A stretch of 26,568 bases of DNA from an uncultured Blautia sp. (GTDB taxonomy: Bacteria; Bacillota; Clostridia; Lachnospirales; Lachnospiraceae), in contig UQCM01000039.1 of assembly GCA_900539525.1 (NCBI GenBank), positions 1 through 26,568 on the forward strand. The letters are read 5' to 3'. The notes beneath the pieces were generated by a model. It saw nothing but the letters and a program-made list of their open reading frames with translations. It did no database searches and was not told the origin of the DNA. This document shows positions 1 to 7,443 of this stretch, piece after piece. A program made the translations under genes and the position numbers. Position 1 is the first letter of the stretch; every line of letters begins with the position of its first letter.

Positions 1-60
1 GACGTGTCTTATATCCCCATAGCTAAAGCTAGGGGTTTTACGACACATTTGATAACTTGT
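1..60 (+). mobile_element. Right end of an IS200/IS605-type element (partial)
   Basis: A subterminal hairpin is visible: C15-C18 pairs with G32-G35, A19 is bulged, and TAGCT (20-24) pairs with AGCTA (27-31) around a two-base loop. It is followed by TTTTACGACAC and TTTGATAAC. A hairpin of this shape followed by TTTTACG and a TTTGATAA-like end is what I recall from the right ends of IS200/IS605 elements carrying tnpB in Clostridia. The transposase and TnpB would lie left of the window, so the identity rests on the end sequence alone. In tnpB elements the same end forms the scaffold 3' end of the omega RNA. A plain intrinsic terminator of an upstream gene is the alternative reading. Confidence 0.5.
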
Positions 61-251
61 ATTTTTATATTATCTCATACAAATGCAATTTTGTCTATAT
101 ACAACATGCATCTTTGAATATATTTTTTAACAGTCACACAATTTTTATTGTAACAAATTAAATATCACTTCTATATGTAGTAAGTAAAGCAAATTTGTTC
201 CGGTGATAAATAAATCTCCTCTTAAGTACGCCAGGACGTACTCAAATTTAA
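61..251. other. AT-rich intergenic stretch, no gene seen
   Basis: This stretch is much richer in A and T than the rest of the window and has no credible coding frame. The only structure I see is a small inverted repeat, AGTACG (225-230) and CGTACT (237-242). It separates the putative insertion-sequence end from the putP terminator and could be the insertion neighbourhood of that element. Confidence 0.5.
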
Positions 252-290
252 AGAAAGCCCTGCAGTCCTCTCCGGACCTCAGGGCTTTCT
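252..290 (-). terminator. Intrinsic terminator of putP
   Basis: An 11-bp stem, AGAAAGCCCTG (252-262) with CAGGGCTTTCT (280-290), has an inner GTCC/GGAC extension. Read on the minus strand it is followed by a T-rich stretch (TTTAAATTT). It lies 45 bp beyond the putP stop codon. Confidence 0.85.
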
Positions 291-335
291 TCTATATTAC
301 CACATATCTTCCATTTATTTCTGTACAGGTTTCTG

Positions 336-1880
336 TTATTCCACATTCCCTGAAGCAACATCCTCGAACTCTTTTAACATCTGGGAATCCGGTGCTTTTG
401 TGCAGAGGCTGACGATAATGATCAGCACCAGGCTCACTGCAAAGCCTACCACCAGAGAATAAAGTCCGGTAGCTGCTCCCAGCGTCTGTCCGCCTGCCAG
501 TGGCAGATAATCCCAAATAATAACCGCCAGGCCGCCGGATGCGATACCGGCTACTGCTCCCGGCAGATTCGTCCGTTTCCAGAACAGGGAGAGTACGATG
601 GTGGGGCCAAAGGCCGCACCAAGACCTGCCCAGGCATTGGATACCAGACCCATGATGCTGCTGTTCGGATCAAGGGCGATGATATAGGCAAGCACTGCCA
701 CAACGATAACTGTGACACGGCTGACCGTAAGTACCTTCTTCGTGTCTGCCTTCGGGTTCAGCACACCCTGGTAAATATCCTTGGATGCCGAGGAGGCAGT
801 AACCAGAAGCTGTGAATCTGCTGTGGACATAATCGCTGCCAGGATACCGCAGAGGAAGAGTCCTCCGATAAACGGCAGTCTCATATCTACTGTAAACAGC
901 TGCGTAATCGTTTCAATAAATACGTTTTCCGTGGATACCGCACCTTCTCCCAGAATCATCGGATACAGGTAGGCACGTCCGACTACTCCGATCACAACTG
1001 CCATAAACAGGGAGATCGCTACCCAGATAATGGCAATGACTCTGGACTTCTTCAGTTCTTTTTCGTTCTTTACTGCCATAAATCTGGTCAGGATATGGGG
1101 CATACCGCAGTATCCCAGACCCCAGCCAAGCTGGGAAATGATCTCTACCGCGCTGTACGATGTCTCACCATTGCTGAACATATCGAGATAGCCATCGACA
1201 CCGCCCGGTACATTGCTGGCTGCCAGATTTGCTGCCAGATTCTCCGGTCCCATCACGAAGTAGGCCAGGATCGGAACCAGCAGAAGTCCCACCAGCATCA
1301 GGCTTCCCTGTATGAAATCTGTGGTGCAGACTGCCATGAAGCCTCCCATAAAGGTGTAGGCCAGGATCACGGCTGCACCAATCGTGAGTGCCAGTCTGTA
1401 GTCCATTCCAAATACACTCGCAAACAGCTTTCCTCCTGCTGCCAGCGCAGATGCTGTATAGACCAGGAAAAAGATCACGATCACGATCGACGAGATCAGA
1501 AGCAGGATCTTTTTCTTATCATGAAAACGGTTTTCCAGGTATTCCGGGAAGGTCATGGCATTGTTCGCGCGGATCGTGTAGCGGCGCAGTCTGGCGGAAA
1601 TACATACCCAGTTCAGCACCGTTCCGATGAAAAGTCCTACGGCGATCCATGCCTGTCCTGTGCCCAGTGCATAAACGGCACCCGGCAGTCCCATCAGAAG
1701 CCATCCGCTCATGTCCGATGCCTGTGCAGAGAGTGCAGCCACCCAGCCGCCCAGGCCTCGTCCTCCAAGAAAATAATCATCGGCATCTTTATTTTTCTTC
1801 ATATAAAATGCGCCGATTCCCAGCATCATCAGCAGGTACGCTGCAAATGCCGCAAGAAACCATATCGTGTTTGTACTCAT
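336..1880 (-). CDS. putP: Sodium/proline symporter PutP
   Basis: This is a 514-residue member of the sodium:solute symporter family that imports L-proline with Na+ across the cytoplasmic membrane. The sequence shows about a dozen hydrophobic segments and the PutP hallmark QASDMSGWLLMGLPGA at residues 53-68. Its Asp56 corresponds to the conserved Na+-site Asp of E. coli PutP (Asp55). A second conserved block, TADSQLLVTASSASKD, lies in the middle of the protein, and WAGLGAAFGP further on. Length is normal for the family. The ATG at 1880 follows a strong site (AGAGGAGAAAGAT). It is the last gene of a minus-strand run after proC and an M18 peptidase, but it also has its own promoter at 1954-1982. 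Uptake next to proline biosynthesis and peptide breakdown suggests a proline-supply function, possibly in osmoprotection or Stickland metabolism. That context is inferred. Confidence 0.95.
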   Translation of the reverse strand: MSTNTIWFLAAFAAYLLMMLGIGAFYMKKNKDADDYFLGGRGLGGWVAALSAQASDMSGWLLMGLPGAVYALGTGQAWIAVGLFIGTVLNWVCISARLRRYTIRANNAMTFPEYLENRFHDKKKILLLISSIVIVIFFLVYTASALAAGGKLFASVFGMDYRLALTIGAAVILAYTFMGGFMAVCTTDFIQGSLMLVGLLLVPILAYFVMGPENLAANLAASNVPGGVDGYLDMFSNGETSYSAVEIISQLGWGLGYCGMPHILTRFMAVKNEKELKKSRVIAIIWVAISLFMAVVIGVVGRAYLYPMILGEGAVSTENVFIETITQLFTVDMRLPFIGGLFLCGILAAIMSTADSQLLVTASSASKDIYQGVLNPKADTKKVLTVSRVTVIVVAVLAYIIALDPNSSIMGLVSNAWAGLGAAFGPTIVLSLFWKRTNLPGAVAGIASGGLAVIIWDYLPLAGGQTLGAATGLYSLVVGFAVSLVLIIIVSLCTKAPDSQMLKEFEDVASGNVE

Positions 1881-1908
1881 ATCTTTCTCCTCTTATCCTT
1901 TTTGTATT

Positions 1909-1933
1909 TTGCAGCCGTTCCAAACAGCTGCAA
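1909..1933 (-). repeat. Small inverted repeat in putP leader
   Basis: TTGCAGC (1909-1915) and GCTGCAA (1927-1933) form a 7-bp stem between the putP promoter and its ribosome binding site. Its AACAGCTGCAA half also occurs at 22921-22931, at the edge of a dispersed intergenic repeat. The role is unknown. Confidence 0.4.
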
Positions 1934-1953
1934 TTTAGATGCTAATACGATAA

Positions 1954-1982
1954 ACTTTAACAGATTATCATATTAACGTCAA
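1954..1982 (-). promoter_or_regulatory. Promoter of putP
   Basis: On the minus strand TTGACG (-35, 1977-1982) and TAAAGT (-10, 1954-1959) are separated by 17 bp. The transcript would start about 65 nt upstream of the putP ATG. Confidence 0.6.
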
Positions 1983-2010
1983 GTTTTTCGCAGAAAGATA
2001 TTTGATTTTA

Positions 2011-3390
2011 TTACATATATTTCAAAAACGCCTCATATCCCTTATATGCCTCATACACATCCACCTTGCTGACGATTTCCCATGGTGCATGCATGTTCAG
2101 CACTGCGACACCGCTGTCGATGACCTCCATGCCGTAGTTTGCCAGGATATAGGCGATGGTTCCGCCGCCCCCCTGGTCTACCTTTCCAAGCTCTGCCGTC
2201 TGCCAGGAAACATTCTGCTCATCCAGAACTCTGCGGATCCTGGCCATATACTCGGCATTGGCATCGTTGGAGCCTGATTTCCCCCGGGAACCGGTATATT
2301 TGTTAAATGTCAGTCCCCTTCCGAAGTAGGCACTGTTGTTCTTTTCCATGACACTCGGATAGTTCGGGTCGAAGGCCGCACTGACATCGGAGGAAAGCAT
2401 TCTGGAATTCCTCAGTGCCCTGCGCAGCGCCAGCTCACTGTACTGTCCGGCACAGTTCATCACCTCGGCTACAGTGTTTTCAAAGAAACGTGACTGCATG
2501 CCTGTCGCACCGACACTTCCGATCTCCTCCTTGTCCACCAGGATGCATACACAGGTACGCTTTACGGAATCCAGGGTAAACATGGCCTGAAAGGACGGGT
2601 AGGCACATACCCTGTCATCGTGTCCATAGCCCATGATCATGCTGCGGTCCAGACCGTAGTCTCTTGCCTCTCCTGCCGGAACCGCCTCCAGCTCTGCCGA
2701 TATGAAGTCCTCTTCGTCAATTCCGTATTTCTCCTCCAGAAGCTTTAAGATCTGCTTTTTCACCGGCTCCTTTTCTTCGCCCTCCAGCGGGATGCTTCCG
2801 ATGAGGATGTTCATATCCTCTCCTTCGATGACCTTTGCCGCATTCTTCTCCAGCTGGGTCGCTGACAGATGGATCAGCAGATCCGATACACCGAAGACAG
2901 GATCGCCTGCCTCTTCCCCGATGGCTACCTCTACGGATGTACCATCCTTTTTTGCCACGACACCGTGCAGCGCCAGCGGAAGGGTTACCCACTGGTATTT
3001 CTTCACGCCTCCATAATAATGGGTTTCCAGCATCGCCATGTCGGTGTCCTCATACAGCGGATTCTGCTTCAGATCCAAGCGCGGGGAATCGATGTGCGCC
3101 CCGAGGATGTTCATTCCCTTTTCCATAGGCTCTTCACCGATGTGATAAAGCGCCAGTGTCTTTCCCATGTTTTCCGCATACACCTTATCTCCCGGCTTCA
3201 GCGTTCTCCCGGAGGCCATCACTTCTTCCAGGCTCTCATATCCGTGCTCTCTTGCCTGACGGATAAACTCGGAGGTACATTCGCGCTCTGTTTTGCATTT
3301 TGATAAAAAGCTTTTATACCCTTCTGCAAAAGCAAAGACCTCTTTTCTGTCTTCTCCCTCATATTTTGTCCATGCATTTTTTCGTTCCAT
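2011..3390 (-). CDS. M18 family metallo-aminopeptidase
   Basis: A 459-residue cytosolic zinc aminopeptidase of family M18 (aspartyl-aminopeptidase type, ApeB/DAP). M18 enzymes form dodecameric TET particles and remove N-terminal, often acidic or neutral, residues from peptides. The metal and catalytic set is visible in order: GAHIDSPR (His99, Asp101), GHDDR (Asp258/259), DKEEIG (Glu288-Glu289), SSDVSAAFDPNYP (Asp335) and NMHAPWE (His434). Length fits the family. The ATG at 3390 follows AAGGAGG with good spacing. The gene starts 59 bp after proC on the same strand and precedes putP, so peptide breakdown, proline synthesis and proline uptake are adjacent. The exact substrate cannot be read from the sequence. 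Confidence 0.93.
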   Translation of the reverse strand: MERKNAWTKYEGEDRKEVFAFAEGYKSFLSKCKTERECTSEFIRQAREHGYESLEEVMASGRTLKPGDKVYAENMGKTLALYHIGEEPMEKGMNILGAHIDSPRLDLKQNPLYEDTDMAMLETHYYGGVKKYQWVTLPLALHGVVAKKDGTSVEVAIGEEAGDPVFGVSDLLIHLSATQLEKNAAKVIEGEDMNILIGSIPLEGEEKEPVKKQILKLLEEKYGIDEEDFISAELEAVPAGEARDYGLDRSMIMGYGHDDRVCAYPSFQAMFTLDSVKRTCVCILVDKEEIGSVGATGMQSRFFENTVAEVMNCAGQYSELALRRALRNSRMLSSDVSAAFDPNYPSVMEKNNSAYFGRGLTFNKYTGSRGKSGSNDANAEYMARIRRVLDEQNVSWQTAELGKVDQGGGGTIAYILANYGMEVIDSGVAVLNMHAPWEIVSKVDVYEAYKGYEAFLKYM

Positions 3391-3449
3391 CTGCTATTCC
3401 TCCTTATATGTTTTGCTGTTCTGTAACCGTATTACAGGCAGACAACGAT

Positions 3450-4244
3450 TTACATCTTTCTTCCTTTCTCCACACACGCCTTCATCGCTTCGATGACAGC
3501 ACTGCGGAATCCCTTTTCCTCCAGCACACGCACAGCCTCAATGGTAGTGCCGGCCGGTGAACAGACCATATCCTTCAGCTCGCCGGGATGCTTTCCTGTC
3601 TCCAGTACCATCTTCGCACTTCCAAGTATTGCCCAGGAGGCGAATTTATATGCCTGTGCCCGCGGCATACCGTCAGCCACTGCCGCATCCGCCATGGCTT
3701 CTATGAACATAAACACATATGCCGGGGAGCTGCCGCTTACTGACACGACCACATCCATCAGATGCTCACTCAGCACCTCTACCTCGCCGCAGCTTCTTAA
3801 GATGCCGCACACCTTCTCAAGCTCCCCGTCCTTTATCCGGTCATTCCTGCATACCCCTGTGATGCCTGCGCCCACCAGGGCCGGTGTATTCGGCATACAG
3901 CGCACCAGCTTCAGGGGCTTTCCGAATGTCTGCTCCAGCCACTGAAGCGTCTTTCCCGGGGCGATCGACACGATGATCTGCTCCTCTGTGACCCGGTCTC
4001 TGATTTCCGTGATCACCTCTTCATAATACTGGGGCTTCACAGCGAGAACAAGTACCTCCGCCTGCTCTGCCACCTCACGGTTATTCAACGTCGTACAAAT
4101 GCCGAATTTCTCCTGCACCTTTCTGCGGCTTTCCTCTTTTGATGTGGATGCGATGATTTCCTCTCTCTCCATCAGATGGTTTCCCAGAATCCCTCCGATC
4201 ATCGCTCCCGCCATATTTCCACAGCCGATAAATCCCAGCTTCAT
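3450..4244 (-). CDS. proC: Pyrroline-5-carboxylate reductase ProC
   Basis: ProC catalyses the last step of proline synthesis, NAD(P)H-dependent reduction of 1-pyrroline-5-carboxylate. The N-terminal Rossmann motif GFIGCGNMAGAM (residues 4-15), the MPNTPALVGAG block and the C-terminal family signature region (SVSGSSPAYVFMFIEAM through CSPAGTTIEAV) are all present. I chose the ATG at 4244 (264 residues, normal length) because AGGAGG lies 10 nt upstream of it. An ATG at 4253 sits 1 nt from that site and one at 4274 lies upstream of it. The gene has its own promoter at 4298-4326 and heads the proC - M18 peptidase - putP run. Confidence 0.95.
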   Translation of the reverse strand: MKLGFIGCGNMAGAMIGGILGNHLMEREEIIASTSKEESRRKVQEKFGICTTLNNREVAEQAEVLVLAVKPQYYEEVITEIRDRVTEEQIIVSIAPGKTLQWLEQTFGKPLKLVRCMPNTPALVGAGITGVCRNDRIKDGELEKVCGILRSCGEVEVLSEHLMDVVVSVSGSSPAYVFMFIEAMADAAVADGMPRAQAYKFASWAILGSAKMVLETGKHPGELKDMVCSPAGTTIEAVRVLEEKGFRSAVIEAMKACVEKGRKM

Positions 4245-4297
4245 CCTCTCCATGCCTCCTCTTAGTAAACGCATATCTGCTTCGCACTGTACTCCCT

Positions 4298-4326
4298 ACT
4301 CTACCAGAGTCAAAAGATAAGGTCAA
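4298..4326 (-). promoter_or_regulatory. Promoter of proC
   Basis: On the minus strand TTGACC (4321-4326) and TAGAGT (4298-4303) have a 17-bp spacer. It stands back to back with the plus-strand promoter at 4335-4363. The two -35 boxes are only 8 bp apart, so a protein bound between them would affect both directions. Confidence 0.7.
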
Positions 4327-4334
4327 GTTTTTCA

Positions 4335-4363
4335 TTGATTAAACCACTGTCATGTTTTATAAT
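4335..4363 (+). promoter_or_regulatory. Promoter of the GNAT-methyltransferase pair
   Basis: TTGATT (4335-4340) and a consensus TATAAT (4358-4363) are separated by 17 bp. The start would be near 4370, giving a leader of about 50 nt before the acetyltransferase ATG. Confidence 0.75.
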
Positions 4364-4422
4364 GAACGAAAACCGAAAGTACCGCCGGAATCTGCGCAGC
4401 ACAGCCGGGGAAAGGACGCACT

Positions 4423-5253
4423 ATGGAACCTTCATCTTATATGAAACTGATCGAGGAGATCTCTCTGAATGCATGGCCCTCCCACAAGATCGAACTGTAC
4501 GACGGATGGCTGATCCGTTTTTCCCATAATTACACTCATCGTACCAACAGTGTGGAGCAGGTGGGAGCATCTACGCTTCCGATTGAAGAAAAGATCTCTT
4601 ACTGTGAAAGTGTTTATGCAAACTATCACACCCCCGCCTGTTTCAAGATCAATCCGCTGATGGATCCTTCCTTTGACACGATGCTGGAAGAGAGGGGCTA
4701 CGAGGTATGCCATACCACCGAGGTCATGACCATGCCGATGGAGCATTTTGTTCCCTACCCGTCGCTTTTTGCTGAATACGAATACTATGGACGGAATTCC
4801 GGCCTTCCGTCTTTCATCGAATATCCTGACAATATTCTGGTACAGCTCCGTGACCGCATCACGGATGACTGGATCACTTCCCTCTTCCGTCTGAACGGCA
4901 CGACCAATCCCACGCTTCGCCGTATCGTTCCTTCGATGTTTAAGGCGATTCCAAAGGAAACGATCGTGGCATTTATCGAGATCGACGGGCGCACGGTTGC
5001 CTCGGGACTGGGGATTCTCGACCGCGGACATGTCGGGCTGTATGCCATCTATGTGGATGCCAGCTGCCGCCGGAAGCATTTTGCCCGCTCCATCTGCAGT
5101 GCGATTCTTTCAGAGTCCGTAAAGAAGGGGGCTTCCCATGCCTATCTTCAGGTCGTGGCGGGAAACATGGCCGCCAAGCATTTATACCGTTCGCTTGGAT
5201 TTGAGGATTTTTATACCTACTGGTTTCGTTCCAGGGAATTAACAGAAAAATAA
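4423..5253 (+). CDS. GNAT family N-acetyltransferase
   Basis: A 276-residue protein whose C-terminal third has GNAT features: a central strand segment (FIEIDGRTVASGLGIL, about 183-198), the acetyl-CoA pyrophosphate-binding loop CRRKHFARSI (215-224, a variant of the usual R/QxxGxG/A), and the closing YLQVVAGNMAAKHLYRSLGF (241-260). The N-terminal half is longer than in minimal GNATs and could be a second, degenerate GNAT fold. The substrate is unknown. The ATG at 4423 follows GGAAAGGA. It has a strong own promoter and is 76 bp upstream of a methyltransferase on the same strand. The combination suggests a protein- or rRNA-modification pair, but this is inference. Confidence 0.85.
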   Translation: MEPSSYMKLIEEISLNAWPSHKIELYDGWLIRFSHNYTHRTNSVEQVGASTLPIEEKISYCESVYANYHTPACFKINPLMDPSFDTMLEERGYEVCHTTEVMTMPMEHFVPYPSLFAEYEYYGRNSGLPSFIEYPDNILVQLRDRITDDWITSLFRLNGTTNPTLRRIVPSMFKAIPKETIVAFIEIDGRTVASGLGILDRGHVGLYAIYVDASCRRKHFARSICSAILSESVKKGASHAYLQVVAGNMAAKHLYRSLGFEDFYTYWFRSRELTEK

Positions 5254-5329
5254 CCGGAAGGAAAGACAGGACCGTACTGATTAACAAAACAATAATTAAC
5301 AGAACAATAACAGAAAGGAATCGTTTACT

Positions 5330-6190
5330 ATGTGGATTGCAGATCAATGGAAAGATTATGAAGTGATTGATACCTCCTGCGGTGAGAAGCTGGAGCGCTG
5401 GGGGGATTACCTGCTGGTCCGCCCGGACCCCCAGGTCATCTGGGATACCCCAAAGACGCACCGGGGCTGGAAGAAGCGTAACGGCCACTATCACCGCAGC
5501 AAAAAGGGCGGCGGAGAATGGGAGTTTTTTGACCTGCCACAGCAGTGGACCATCCATTACCAAAGCCTGACCTTCAACCTGAAGCCTTTCAGCTTCAAGC
5601 ATACCGGTCTGTTTCCGGAGCAGGCGGCAAACTGGGACTGGTTTTCGGAAAAGATCCGTACAGCTGGGCGGCCGGTAAAGGTGCTGAATCTCTTCGCCTA
5701 CACCGGAGGGGCGACACTGGCCGCTGCCGCTGCCGGTGCCAGCGTGACCCATGTGGATGCCTCAAAAGGCATGGTGGGATGGGCGAAGGAAAATGCCCGC
5801 TCCTCCGGACTTTCCGATGCGCCGATCCGCTGGATCGTGGATGACTGTGTGAAGTTTGTAGAGCGTGAGATCCGCCGCGGAAACCACTATGATGCCATCA
5901 TTATGGATCCTCCCTCCTATGGAAGAGGGCCCAAAGGCGAGATCTGGAAAATTGAGGAGGCGATCCACCCGCTGATCAGACTCTGTGCAAAGCTGTTAAG
6001 CGATGATCCTCTCTTTTTCCTTGTCAATTCCTACACCACAGGACTTGCCCCGGCAGTTCTGACTTATATGCTTGCCACAGAGCTTAAGCATTTTCATGGG
6101 ACGGTGGATTCCCAGGAGGTGGGACTTCCCGTATCCTCCAACGGACTGGTGCTCCCCTGCGGTGCGTCAGGACGCTGGGAAGCCAGGTAA
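5330..6190 (+). CDS. Class I SAM-dependent methyltransferase, RlmI/RlmK-like
   Basis: A 286-residue Rossmann-fold methyltransferase. The SAM-binding motif I LNLFAYTGGAT (119-129), the acidic motif II HVDAS (141-145) and the catalytic-type motif IV IMDPPSYGRG (191-200) are clear. The DPPS motif with an upstream FKHTGLFPEQ block is characteristic of the family that contains the 23S rRNA cytosine and guanine methyltransferases RlmI and RlmK/L. There is no PUA or THUMP RNA-binding domain, so substrate assignment is open. The short N-terminal part with HYHRSKKGGGEWEFF may substitute for it. The ATG follows AGAAAGGAATCG. It is probably cotranscribed with the GNAT gene and ends at the terminator at 6191-6234. 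Confidence 0.87.
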   Translation: MWIADQWKDYEVIDTSCGEKLERWGDYLLVRPDPQVIWDTPKTHRGWKKRNGHYHRSKKGGGEWEFFDLPQQWTIHYQSLTFNLKPFSFKHTGLFPEQAANWDWFSEKIRTAGRPVKVLNLFAYTGGATLAAAAAGASVTHVDASKGMVGWAKENARSSGLSDAPIRWIVDDCVKFVEREIRRGNHYDAIIMDPPSYGRGPKGEIWKIEEAIHPLIRLCAKLLSDDPLFFLVNSYTTGLAPAVLTYMLATELKHFHGTVDSQEVGLPVSSNGLVLPCGASGRWEAR

Positions 6191-6234
6191 AAAAAGCACC
6201 CCTTAGTAAAGATACTTACTAAGAGGTGCTTTTT
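6191..6234. terminator. Bidirectional terminator between convergent genes
   Basis: AAAAAGCACC plus CTTAGTAA on the left pairs with TTACTAAG plus GGTGCTTTTT on the right, giving a long stem with terminal A and T runs in both directions. It starts directly after the methyltransferase stop and also serves the permease ending at 6283. Confidence 0.9.
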
Positions 6235-6282
6235 GCGCATCCCCCGGAAGGTTTTGTGATATAGGAAATATAAAGGAATTCC

Positions 6283-7206
6283 CTACATCACAGAAACCGC
6301 ACCGGAGATCATGGCCAATACACTGTTGCCAGCTTCGATATTCAGAGCCTGCAAAAGAATGCCGGAAATCACCGCCACCGCATACAGCAGTCCAATGATT
6401 CTCAGATTCTCTTTCATGTTCTCATTCATACGGAAGAGCACAGCCAGACCGACTCCTGCTCCGGCGCACAGCCCGGCTACCACAGAGGCAAAGCTGATCG
6501 CTTCGTTCAGATAGAGCTCTGTCAGCATCACCGATGCGGCACAGTTCGGGATCATTCCAATCACCGCGGCGATCAGCGGCTGAAAGATGGAATTTCCCAG
6601 CAGGAGCGCCGACAGCTTTTCAACACCCAGCAGCTCGATCACCAGGCTGAGGATTCCCGTAAAAATGAGCAGATAGATAAATACCTGCACGGTATGGTGA
6701 AGTGCCGCACGGACGATTCCCCCGTGCTTATGCCCGTGTTCATGTCCGCTTCCATGTCCGTGACACCCGCAGTCCGCACAGATCCGTTCCATATCTGCCG
6801 CATGATTGTGACGTTTCGGAATCAGCAGATCGATCAGATAGCCTGCAACCGTACCGATTACTACCTTTGTTATCAGCAGCGTCAGGATCTCCTGTCCCTT
6901 TCCCGGATTTCCCAGAAGGATCAGCACTGCCTCATCAGATGTCGCCAGAAACACAGCCAGCAGCGTTCCCGGCGTAATGATGCCTGCCGCAAACAGGTTT
7001 GCCGCTACCACGGAAAAGCCGCACTGGGGTATGCATCCCAGCAGTGCCCCCACCACCGGTCCGGCATGTCCCACTTTTGCAAGGATTCGATTCACATATT
7101 CTCCTGAGTATTTTTCCAGCCATTCCATTAGGAGAAAAGCCGCCAAAAGGAACGGGAGCATTTTCACACTGTCGATTACGGTGTCCATCAAGACTTCTGC
7201 TAACAT
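6283..7206 (-). CDS. Putative heavy-metal (arsenic/manganese) exporter, 10-TM permease
   Basis: A 307-residue membrane protein with about ten hydrophobic segments in two halves. The halves repeat a G-x-IP-x-C motif: GCIPQCGFS (57-65) and GMIPNCAAS (217-225), indicating an internal duplication with symmetric Pro-Cys sites. Between the halves lies a cytosolic-looking loop rich in metal ligands (CADCGCHGHGSGHEHGHKHG, 143-162). This matches the family annotated as arsenic efflux or putative manganese transporter (ArsP_2/DUF2899 type). The loop is typical of metal-binding segments of exporters. The ATG at 7206 follows AAAGGA at a spacing of 8. The gene is divergent from a MntP-like gene and carries an unusual structured leader. 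Function as a divalent-cation exporter is inferred; the metal is unknown. Confidence 0.85.
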   Translation of the reverse strand: MLAEVLMDTVIDSVKMLPFLLAAFLLMEWLEKYSGEYVNRILAKVGHAGPVVGALLGCIPQCGFSVVAANLFAAGIITPGTLLAVFLATSDEAVLILLGNPGKGQEILTLLITKVVIGTVAGYLIDLLIPKRHNHAADMERICADCGCHGHGSGHEHGHKHGGIVRAALHHTVQVFIYLLIFTGILSLVIELLGVEKLSALLLGNSIFQPLIAAVIGMIPNCAASVMLTELYLNEAISFASVVAGLCAGAGVGLAVLFRMNENMKENLRIIGLLYAVAVISGILLQALNIEAGNSVLAMISGAVSVM

Positions 7207-7313
7207 AAGATCTGTCCTTTCATTTCTGCATAACTGACGGCAGCACTTCCGCCAGCGGTCAATCCGGTATCAGTCGCTTACGTGGCTTCCTGCCAGCATA
7301 AATAGTTACACAT
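7207..7313 (-). promoter_or_regulatory. Structured 5' leader of the metal exporter (candidate riboswitch)
   Basis: From the predicted start near 7313 to the ATG at 7206 the transcript has about 105 nt of ordered structure. In minus-strand order there is a hairpin TGGC-AGGAA-GCCA (7295 to 7283). Next comes an enclosing stem ACTGA/TCAGT (7274-7270 with 7237-7233). Inside it are two hairpins, CGG-ATTGA-CCG (7266-7256) and GGCGG-AAGTG-CTGCC (7253-7239, one G-U pair). The AAAGGA site follows directly. It is therefore a hairpin plus a three-way junction next to the ribosome binding site. I do not recognise the yybP-ykoY (Mn), NiCo or cobalamin consensus in it. Ligand and mechanism are unknown. Confidence 0.5.
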
Positions 7314-7319
7314 TTTCCC

Positions 7320-7348
7320 ATTATAGCACGGATTCCTTCTCTTCACAA
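7320..7348 (-). promoter_or_regulatory. Promoter of the metal exporter
   Basis: On the minus strand TTGTGA (7343-7348) and a perfect TATAAT (7320-7325) are separated by 17 bp. Its -35 box lies on the same bases as the -35 box of the divergent promoter at 7342-7370. Confidence 0.75.
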
Positions 7349-7370
7349 CTTCTGATTTTCTGAATATTCT
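7342..7370 (+). promoter_or_regulatory. Promoter of the MntP-like gene
   Basis: TTCACA (7342-7347) and TATTCT (7365-7370) are separated by 17 bp. It would give a leader of about 65 nt. The -35 hexamer overlaps the minus-strand -35 hexamer at 7343-7348, so the two promoters should compete for RNA polymerase. Confidence 0.5.
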
Positions 7371-7443
7371 GTATAGAAAACCACAGTATGCATCCTATCT
7401 GTGCATCGCAAAATGTGTTACTGGATACGGAAAGGTCTTTCTT

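Noticed and set aside
1095..1976. Long plus-strand frame opposite putP
   Set aside because: It is antisense to a clear transporter gene, is Cys/His/Gln-rich with no domain, and has no ribosome binding site. It is a shadow of the biased codons of putP.
4432..5079. 215-codon minus-strand frame opposite the GNAT gene
   Set aside because: It lies entirely inside the GNAT gene on the other strand, with no motif and no start signal.
7207..7313. yybP-ykoY Mn riboswitch in the metal-exporter leader
   Set aside because: Family context suggested it, but I could not find the conserved loops of that class, so I left the leader unassigned.
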